This document shows positions 6,720 through 12,389 of a DNA stretch of 12,389 nucleotides, piece by piece. The stretch covers positions 1-12,389 of the forward strand of contig JACRFF010000299.1 in NCBI GenBank assembly GCA_016218005.1, given 5' to 3'. The DNA comes from Ignavibacteriales bacterium. GTDB lineage: Bacteria > Bacteroidota > Ignavibacteria > UBA10030. The first letter of the stretch is position 1; every line of letters starts with the position of its first letter. Position numbers and translations under genes: made by a program. Under the pieces are notes generated by a model. That model was given only the letters and a program-made list of their open reading frames with translations. It was not told the origin of the DNA and searched no databases.

Positions 6720-7636
6720 AAACATACAAATTCAAACAAGTCGATGCCTTCACCTCAAAGCCCTTTGGCGGCAACTATGCGGGGGTCGTGCTCGATGCAT
6801 CGGGGATGACGGAGCAGCAGATGCAGTCGGTTGCGGCAGAAATGAATCTACCGGAGACGGCTTTCATTCTTCCGCCATCCACCAAGCAAGCCGATGTGCA
6901 GATTCGCTGGTTTACTCCGCGCTATGAAGTGCCGTTATGCGGTCATGCAACGATTGCCGGATTTCATGCGCTTGCGGAGGAGGAAATGGCGGGCATGAAA
7001 ACCCAAGGGCAGCACTATTTTCGCCTTCAGACCAAGAGCGGGATTCTCAGAGTGCGCGTGGAGAAGAACTTCCGCGGAACGAATGTCGAATTTGAACTGC
7101 CACTCCCGAAATTCAAGAAAAGAAATCTGGGCATCGATGCTTTGAAGACGTTGGGTTTGCATAGCCGCGACATTGACACGAGACTCCCCATCGTCTCGGA
7201 TTTGTATTTGTACATTCCAATGCGTAAGCTTGCCAAACTTTATAGCCTGCATCCTGATGCCAAAGGCATTTCGGTCGTCAGCAGGAAAACAAATGTGCTG
7301 GGGATTTGTTTGTTCACACTCGAAACGGTGGAGAAGGAGTCTGCCGTTCATTCGAGATTCTTTGCACCGGCGATGGGGGTGGACGAAGATCCCGTGACGG
7401 GATCGGCGAACGGCCCTCTTGGTGTGTATCTTAAACACTATGCAGAACCCGAAGGCATTTCAATCGAATCGCGATCGCTTGTCGATGGGCGTACGGAATA
7501 CATCGGCGAGCAAGGCGATTGCCTTGGCAGGCCGGGTCGTGTGCGGATTCGCGTGAAGACAAATGATGGGGACATCGCATCTGTTGCCATTTGCGGTGAG
7601 GCCATCACCGTGTTGAACGGCACACTTTCGATCTAA
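6716..7636 (+). CDS. PhzF family isomerase/epimerase-like protein
   Basis: 306 residues, the usual PhzF length (~260-300, slightly long). PhzF enzymes have a diaminopimelate epimerase fold with two similar halves and act as acid/base isomerases; most members outside phenazine producers have no known substrate. Visible hallmarks: [13 protein letters not shown] (8-20), NLPETAF with the catalytic Glu47, [16 protein letters not shown] (64-79), and [12 protein letters not shown] with Asp225 in the second half. GNYAGVV replaces the more common GNPAAVV near the N-terminus. The start ATG overlaps the previous TGA as ATGA, so the two are translationally coupled; an upstream GTG-type extension would lie wholly inside yjbQ. 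There are no other phenazine genes nearby, so phenazine synthesis should not be inferred. Confidence 0.9.
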   Translation: MKTYKFKQVDAFTSKPFGGNYAGVVLDASGMTEQQMQSVAAEMNLPETAFILPPSTKQADVQIRWFTPRYEVPLCGHATIAGFHALAEEEMAGMKTQGQHYFRLQTKSGILRVRVEKNFRGTNVEFELPLPKFKKRNLGIDALKTLGLHSRDIDTRLPIVSDLYLYIPMRKLAKLYSLHPDAKGISVVSRKTNVLGICLFTLETVEKESAVHSRFFAPAMGVDEDPVTGSANGPLGVYLKHYAEPEGISIESRSLVDGRTEYIGEQGDCLGRPGRVRIRVKTNDGDIASVAICGEAITVLNGTLSI

Positions 7637-7647
7637 CCGGAGATTTT

Positions 7648-9648
7648 ATGATTACGAAAACCATCCTGTTTGTGGTTGTCTTCTTGGCTGCAATTGTTTT
7701 TTTTGTCTCAAGCACCCGCCGAATTCTTCGCTATGTCGCTATCGGAAAGCCCGACAATCGATTCGACCGATGGGGTGCTCGGCTTAGGCGTGTGCTGACT
7801 GTGGCGATAGGCCAATCCAAACTCCTGACGGAACCGGCGGCAGGTTTGATGCACGCCATAATCTTCTGGGGATTTCTTGTGCTGCTCGCGGCGGTGGTGG
7901 AGTCGTTCGGCGAGGGATTGTTCGCCGGGTTCTCATTTCGATTTCTCGGCGTGTTCTATGCGCTCCTTGTCTTTTTTCAAGATTTGTTTGCAGGATTTGT
8001 CATACTTGCGGTGGGGTATGCACTCTATCGAAGGTACGTTCTCAAGCCAAAACGACTTCAAGTCGGAGGCTATAGCCAAGTTGACGCCACACTCATCTTG
8101 ATTGCCATCGCGTTGATCATGGTCAGTACGCTCGGACAAAATGCAACGAGAATGGCAATAACGCACGGTTTTAACTCGGGAAGATTTCTTTCTGTGCTGA
8201 TCGTTCCCATGCTGCCGTCGTCTCCAACAGAAGTGGCGAAGCTTCACGAAATTTTTTGGTGGAGCCACATCGTGCTTGTGCTTGGATTCTTGAATTACCT
8301 TCCGTACTCGAAACATTTGCACGTTCTTACCTCCGTGCCGAACGTATATTTCTCATCATTGAAGCCGCGAGGAGCATTGCAGCCGCTCGACTTCGAGGCA
8401 GAAGGCGTGGAAAAATTTGGCGCGGCGGATGTGGATGACTTCACGTGGAAACAATTGCTCGATGGATACACGTGCACGGAATGCGGCCGATGCTCGGCGG
8501 CGTGTCCGGCAAACACGACCGGCAAACTTCTTTCCCCACGGAAGATCATCGTCGATATTCGCCGGCGGCTTGAAGAGAAAGGTCCGATCGTTGCCGACCA
8601 TCAAATGCCGAAAGTCAACGCGGGCCAAAAGAATCCTGCCGAGAAACATCTGGTGCACGATTATATTTCGGCGGAAGAATTATTTGCCTGCACCACATGC
8701 ATGGCGTGCGTTCAGGAGTGTCCGGTGAACATCGAGCATGTGGACGCCATTATCGATATGCGCCGCAATCTTGTTCTGATGGAATCGAACTTTGCCCCGG
8801 AAGTGCAGACGGTGTTCCGCAATCTGGAAAACAATTTCTCACCGTGGGCATTCCCGCCGTCGGCGAGAACTGAGTGGACGGAAGGACTGAACATTCCGAC
8901 TCTTGCGCAACAACCGGACGCCGAAGTTTTATTCTGGGTCGGCTGTGCCGGCGCGCTCGATGTCCGATACAGAAAAGTGGCGCAAGCGTTTGCGAAGTTG
9001 ATGCAGCAGGCGGGAGTGAAGTTTGCCATCCTTGGCGCCGAAGAAAAGTGCACCGGAGATTCCGCCCGCAGGCTCGGCAACGAATACCTCGCCCAAACGC
9101 TGATGAAAGAAAATGTCGCGATGCTCAACGGTTATCGTGTGCGCAACATCGTTACCGGTTGTCCGCATTGTTTCAATACTTTGCGAAATGAGTATCCGCA
9201 GTTCGGTGGCAACTACATAGTGAAGCACCATACGGATTTCCTGGTGCAGCTCATCAACGAAGGGCGGCTGAAGATTTCAAAAGCGGAGGCGCAGAAGGTG
9301 ACGTATCACGATTCGTGTTACCTTGGCCGTTACAATGAAGTCTATGATGAGCCGCGAGAAGTCTTGCAATCAATTGCAGGAGTTCAGGTGGTAGAAATGG
9401 ATCGATCGAGAAGCAAGGGATTTTGTTGCGGCGCCGGCGGCGGAAGAATGTGGATGGAAGAAAAGGAAGGTAAGCGCGTGAACATCGAACGAACGGAAGA
9501 AGCGCTTGCCACCCACGCAGAAACCGTAGCAACCGCTTGCCCGTTCTGCATGACGATGATAACTGACGGTGTAAAAGCCAAAGATGCAGCCGAGCGAGTG
9601 AAAGTAAAGGATATCGCGGAACTTCTACTGGAAGCAGCAGGTCAATAG
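7648..9648 (+). CDS. Membrane-bound FeS oxidoreductase of the EtfD/EMO type (ETF:menaquinone oxidoreductase candidate)
   Basis: 666 residues with GGAG six bases before the ATG. The first ~230 residues form a nitrate-reductase-gamma-like membrane domain with about five helices (near 5-22, 66-87, 98-125, 145-165, 200-220). His69, His200, His207, His223 and His225 are candidates for heme b ligation. Two [4Fe-4S] ferredoxin motifs follow: Cys276-279-282-286 and Cys348-351-354-358. Then come two CCG (DUF224) domains: Cys433, Cys468 (EKCTGD) and CPHC 505-508; and Cys557, Cys593-594 (FCCGAGGG) and CPFC 631-634. This order is that of HdrD/GlpC-like proteins called EMO or EtfD, which carry electrons from electron-transfer flavoprotein to (mena)quinone during fatty-acid or related oxidation. 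No etfA or etfB lies in the window, so the electron donor is inferred; a heterodisulfide-reductase-like or lactate/glycolate-type role remains possible. Eleven bases separate it from the PhzF gene. Confidence 0.88.
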   Translation: MITKTILFVVVFLAAIVFFVSSTRRILRYVAIGKPDNRFDRWGARLRRVLTVAIGQSKLLTEPAAGLMHAIIFWGFLVLLAAVVESFGEGLFAGFSFRFLGVFYALLVFFQDLFAGFVILAVGYALYRRYVLKPKRLQVGGYSQVDATLILIAIALIMVSTLGQNATRMAITHGFNSGRFLSVLIVPMLPSSPTEVAKLHEIFWWSHIVLVLGFLNYLPYSKHLHVLTSVPNVYFSSLKPRGALQPLDFEAEGVEKFGAADVDDFTWKQLLDGYTCTECGRCSAACPANTTGKLLSPRKIIVDIRRRLEEKGPIVADHQMPKVNAGQKNPAEKHLVHDYISAEELFACTTCMACVQECPVNIEHVDAIIDMRRNLVLMESNFAPEVQTVFRNLENNFSPWAFPPSARTEWTEGLNIPTLAQQPDAEVLFWVGCAGALDVRYRKVAQAFAKLMQQAGVKFAILGAEEKCTGDSARRLGNEYLAQTLMKENVAMLNGYRVRNIVTGCPHCFNTLRNEYPQFGGNYIVKHHTDFLVQLINEGRLKISKAEAQKVTYHDSCYLGRYNEVYDEPREVLQSIAGVQVVEMDRSRSKGFCCGAGGGRMWMEEKEGKRVNIERTEEALATHAETVATACPFCMTMITDGVKAKDAAERVKVKDIAELLLEAAGQ

Positions 9649-9669
9649 CTTCCTGACGAGGCATCATTC

Positions 9670-12084
9670 GTGCAGCCACGTTCCTACACACCGCACCGCA
9701 TAACTCTCAAGCTGCAACATAGGCGCTCTCGCATACGTAACACTGGTGTGCCGCCGATTTCCACACAGCGCGTGATCTTCAAATTATTTTCCGCTCTATT
9801 CTTCATTCATATGCTCGCATCAAGCCAATCGTTTACGATTTTTGGTGTGGTGAATGATGCCGCTACGAACGAAGGATTGTCGGCGGCGACGATCCGCATG
9901 GTCGGAACATCCAACGGAACAATTGCCAACGCTCAGGGCGCGTTCCGTCTTTCCTTACCGAGCGGTTCCTATCGCATTGCATTCAGTTTTGTCGGATACA
10001 AATCTGATACGGTCGATGTGGTGTTAGACCGCGACAAGGAATTGTTCGTGTCGTTGGTTCCTTCCGCAATTCAAATGGCGGAGGTTGTCATCACCGGCGA
10101 AGATCCGGCCATCGCCATTATGCGCAAGGTGATTGAGAATAAGCAGCGCTGGGTGGAAAATCTTAAGACCTATCAATTTGAAGCGTTCACGCGCCAAGTG
10201 CTGCGACGCGATACCAGCATCGCGCAAATTACCGAATCCTATTCCACCGGCTATTGGCAGCGGGGCGACACGCTGCGTGAAGTCATCAAGCAAAAACGGC
10301 AAACGGGCAACGTCATAGGGAACCAAAACTTTGCCAGTGTCGGCTCCATTGTCAATTTCTATGACGATGAGATTCGATTTTTCAACTACCGCTTTGTTGG
10401 CCCGACTGCCAAAGAGGCGTTCGACTATTATGACTTTAAGCTTGAGCGAACGCGGCAATTCAACGGCACCGACGTATTCGATATCAAACTTCTCCCGAAG
10501 TCGCGGATTCGGCCGCTCTTTGCCGGCACGCTGAGCGTGATCGATGACCGCTTTGCGCTGGTGGGTGTTGAGGTGACGCCGAATGAGTCATTCAATATTC
10601 CGCTCATCTCGGAAATGAGCATTTCCTATGCCCAACAATTTCAATTGGTCGAGAATCGATTTTGGATGCCGTTGGATATTCGGATGAAAGGATCGTTCAA
10701 GATCGGCGTTGCGGGCATAACATTTCCCGCCATCGGAATTGAAAGGACATCGACGATTTATGATTACAAGATTAATCCGGATTTTGCCGATACGATTCGT
10801 ACGATGCAGCGTCGGCTGGTATCGTTGGAAGCGTCGAAGTTCGATTCCTCGTTTTGGCAGAAGCACGAAGTGCTGCCGTTGACAAAAGAAGAGAAGGTGG
10901 CGTACCAACAATTGGACAGCACGCAAACTCTGGATAAGCAATTCCGTGCCAGCGGCCCGTTGATGTCGCTCGCAACAGTGGCAGAAACCGGTATTTTCCA
11001 GTATGCCGACGTGCGCTTCAACCGCGCCGAGGGATTGTTCCTTGGAGCGCAAGCAAGCATCGATAGCGTTTTCACACGGCTTCGTTTATCCGGCAAACTT
11101 GGATACGGGTTTTCGGATAAGAAAACGAAATGGCAGGGCGGCGTAGAATTCTTTTTTGATGGAAAAAGAAACTTCGCTCTTCAGATCGATCTCGATGAAG
11201 GCATTCGGAACTTTCCTGACGGCAATTACTATCCTCCGTTCGACATTTCAATCGGGTCGTTGGTGTACAAAGAGGATTATCGGGATTACTATTATGCGCG
11301 CGGCTGGCAAGCAACGCTGCGAGCCACGTGGTCGAGGTTGTGGGCAACGGAGATGTCGTTCAAGAGCGAGACGCAATCATCCGCCAGCCAAAGCTCGGAC
11401 TACAGTTTTTTCTATCGCGATAATCGCTTTCGGCCTCAGCCGCCGATCGAAGAAGGAAATCTTCGCTCGGCAACAATTCGTGTGCGTTGGGGCCAAGAGC
11501 CGATCTTGCTGAACCTCATTCCCATCGATCGTGTAATGATGGAGGTTGAAAACTCATCGCGCACATTGGGGTCGGCGTTTGAATTCACGCAAGTGAAACT
11601 TCAGGGAGAATATCATTTCACAACAATGCTCGGTGCGCTGTTCCTGCCCCCAACTCTCACCGTGAAGGTCATGGGCGGGGCTTCATTCGGAACCGTGCCG
11701 ACGCAACACGTGTTCACGTTGGATACGAAATATCTCGACTTTGCTCCGGCAGGCGTCTTGCGGGGAGCCACGCCTCACGAATTTGGCGGAGAGAATTATG
11801 TGATTGCAACGGTCGAGCATAATTTTCGCAGCACGCCATTCCTCGCGCTTAATATCCCGTACCTTTACAAGAACAGTATCGAGATTCTCACGTACGGAAC
11901 GGTTGCGCGTTCGTGGATGGAGCGACCTCAACCTAGCCTGTTGATCCATGCCACCGACGGTTGGTACGTTGAAGCAGGGGCCGGCATCAACAGAATTCTC
12001 GGACTGCTTCGTCTCGACGTTACGTATCGGTTCATGAATCCTACCGGTCTCCACGTAACGTTTGGTGTTGCGACGCTTCTGTAG
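9670..12084 (+). CDS. DUF5686 family outer-membrane protein with N-terminal CarboxypepD_reg-like domain
   Basis: 804 residues from a GTG at 9670 that has GAGG eight bases upstream. A hydrophobic signal-peptide-like core comes only at about 35-52 (VIFKLFSALFFIHMLASSQS), preceded by an unusual Arg-rich 33-residue leader; an in-frame GTG at 9772 would give a normal signal peptide (770 residues) but lacks a Shine-Dalgarno. Residues ~55-130 are a CarboxypepD_reg-like sandwich (FGVVNDAATNEGLSAATIRM, then GAFRLSLPSGSYRIAFSFVGY). From ~145 the DUF5686 pattern follows: EDPAIAIMRKVIENK, KTYQFEAFTRQV, a central domain, and a beta-rich C-terminal half of alternating aromatic strands consistent with an outer-membrane barrel. 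DUF5686 proteins occur widely in Bacteroidota; function is unknown. It is the last gene of the closely spaced series, 21 bases after the FeS protein, and is followed by a spacer. Confidence 0.82.
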   Translation: MQPRSYTPHRITLKLQHRRSRIRNTGVPPISTQRVIFKLFSALFFIHMLASSQSFTIFGVVNDAATNEGLSAATIRMVGTSNGTIANAQGAFRLSLPSGSYRIAFSFVGYKSDTVDVVLDRDKELFVSLVPSAIQMAEVVITGEDPAIAIMRKVIENKQRWVENLKTYQFEAFTRQVLRRDTSIAQITESYSTGYWQRGDTLREVIKQKRQTGNVIGNQNFASVGSIVNFYDDEIRFFNYRFVGPTAKEAFDYYDFKLERTRQFNGTDVFDIKLLPKSRIRPLFAGTLSVIDDRFALVGVEVTPNESFNIPLISEMSISYAQQFQLVENRFWMPLDIRMKGSFKIGVAGITFPAIGIERTSTIYDYKINPDFADTIRTMQRRLVSLEASKFDSSFWQKHEVLPLTKEEKVAYQQLDSTQTLDKQFRASGPLMSLATVAETGIFQYADVRFNRAEGLFLGAQASIDSVFTRLRLSGKLGYGFSDKKTKWQGGVEFFFDGKRNFALQIDLDEGIRNFPDGNYYPPFDISIGSLVYKEDYRDYYYARGWQATLRATWSRLWATEMSFKSETQSSASQSSDYSFFYRDNRFRPQPPIEEGNLRSATIRVRWGQEPILLNLIPIDRVMMEVENSSRTLGSAFEFTQVKLQGEYHFTTMLGALFLPPTLTVKVMGGASFGTVPTQHVFTLDTKYLDFAPAGVLRGATPHEFGGENYVIATVEHNFRSTPFLALNIPYLYKNSIEILTYGTVARSWMERPQPSLLIHATDGWYVEAGAGINRILGLLRLDVTYRFMNPTGLHVTFGVATLL

Positions 12085-12098
12085 CGCGGCGTCATTTG

Positions 12099-12131
12099 TT
12101 GACTTTCCTTCCTTCATTCGGTAAGTTAATA
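12099..12131 (+). promoter_or_regulatory. Weak candidate promoter before the response regulator
   Basis: TTGACT at 12099-12104 is a near-perfect -35 box. A TTAATA at 12126-12131 could be the -10, but the spacing of 21 bases is longer than optimal. The TAAGTT at 12122-12127 gives 17 bases but is a poor -10. The TTTG at 12095-12098 also allows a Bacteroidota-type reading. The 51-base spacer and the change of function class suggest that a new transcription unit starts here. Confidence 0.3.
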
Positions 12132-12134
12132 CCG
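12119..12134. repeat. Five-base dyad just before the response regulator start
   Basis: CGGTA at 12119-12123 and TACCG at 12130-12134 form a perfect inverted repeat around AGTTAA, ending one base before the first ATG. It overlaps the likely -10 region. It could be an operator, a small hairpin limiting translation from the first ATG, or chance; no T-tract follows, so it is not a terminator. Confidence 0.3.
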
Positions 12135-12135
12135 C

Positions 12136-12389
12136 ATGTTGTCCACCGAGCAAACCCAAATCATGAACTTGGTTCTTGTCGTAGATGATGATCCCGTGAT
12201 GATCTTCTTGATCCGGAAATATCTTGAAGGGGAAGCCTACCATTTGCTTGAAGCGGGGAATGGCAGCGATGCGCAAGCGTTGATTGAACAACATGCAAAT
12301 GAGTTGTCTGCCATATTGCTGGATTGGTCGATGCCGGGAATAAGCGGTATTGAGGTCTTGCGCTGGATAAAATCGCAGGCGAGGTACGA
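12136..12389 (+). CDS. Response regulator receiver domain protein, 3' truncated by the window edge
   Basis: 84 complete codons are visible from the ATG at 12136, and the frame is open to the end of the window. An ATG at 12163 (NLVLVVDDDP follows directly) is the more usual distance from the first beta-strand and may be the true start; neither has a clear Shine-Dalgarno. Receiver-domain hallmarks, numbered from 12136: the acidic pocket Asp17-Asp18, the phospho-acceptor Asp63 in LLDWSMPGISG, and the typical amphipathic spacing between them (IRKYLEGEAYHLLEAGNG). The visible part ends before the conserved Thr/Ser and Lys, so output domain and partner kinase are unknown. It should take phosphoryl groups from a histidine kinase. 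Confidence 0.88.
   Translation, partial: MLSTEQTQIMNLVLVVDDDPVMIFLIRKYLEGEAYHLLEAGNGSDAQALIEQHANELSAILLDWSMPGISGIEVLRWIKSQARY

Noticed and set aside
6716..7636. Phenazine biosynthesis cluster suggested by the PhzF family gene
   Set aside because: No other phz-like gene is present, and the PhzF family is much wider than phenazine producers.
8473..9620. Heterodisulfide reductase or methanogen-type energy complex
   Set aside because: The CCG domains alone could suggest HdrD, but the fused nitrate-reductase-gamma-like domain and the [14 protein letters not shown] motif fit the EtfD/EMO group better, and no other Hdr subunits are nearby.
12085..12135. Intrinsic terminator after the seven-gene series
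   Set aside because: No GC-rich stem followed by a T-tract is visible; the only dyad has five-base arms and no T run.
11683..12294. 203-codon minus-strand frame crossing the end of the DUF5686 gene and the start of the response regulator
   Set aside because: It spans two genuine plus-strand genes and the spacer between them, and shows no recognisable motif.
1..12389. CRISPR array, tRNA, rRNA, insertion sequence, toxin-antitoxin or defence genes
   Set aside because: Looked for on both strands by eye; no spaced direct repeats, no tRNA-like ends, no transposase motifs or terminal repeats, and no defence-type domains were seen.

Overview
The window reads as ordinary chromosomal DNA of a Bacteroidota/Chlorobi-group (FCB) bacterium. 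Three family-level signals support this: a TonB-dependent receptor with an N-terminal carboxypeptidase-regulatory-like (CarboxypepD_reg) domain directly followed by a DUF4249-type lipoprotein; a DUF4905-like protein; and a DUF5686-type outer-membrane protein. Base composition looks balanced (roughly half GC by eye). Ignavibacteria, Kapabacteria or a related lineage would fit, but this placement is inference. All supported genes are on the + strand. I saw no rRNA, tRNA, CRISPR array, insertion sequence or phage gene.

Layout: (1) 1-453, the 3' part of arfB (ribosome-rescue peptidyl-tRNA hydrolase), then after one base an unrecognised two-helix membrane protein (455-1264). (2) 1265-1505, a gene-poor spacer with at most a doubtful small ORF and a short inverted repeat. 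(3) 1506-2078, a thioredoxin-type glutathione peroxidase with a cysteine active site and a very good ribosome binding site. (4) 2079-2193, a spacer with a small 8-base tandem repeat and a candidate promoter. (5) 2194-12084, seven closely packed genes: TonB-dependent receptor, DUF4249 lipoprotein, DUF4905-like protein, YjbQ family, PhzF family, a large membrane FeS oxidoreductase of the EtfD/EMO type, and a DUF5686 outer-membrane protein. Junctions range from a 25-base overlap to a 21-base gap. (6) 12085-12135, a spacer with a small dyad and a possible promoter, then the start of a response regulator that runs off the right edge.

The seven genes are spaced like one transcription unit. The first two are a known Bacteroidota pairing (outer-membrane receptor plus surface or periplasmic lipoprotein), with DUF4905 a plausible but unproven accessory. 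YjbQ and PhzF are small cytoplasmic enzyme families of loosely defined physiology. The FeS protein would pass electrons, most likely from an electron-transfer flavoprotein, into the quinone pool. The last gene is again an outer-membrane protein. No single pathway obviously unites them, so the array may be a mixed housekeeping operon. No clear new defence or mobile system was found; the most interesting points are the gene linkage and several unrecognised or unusual proteins.
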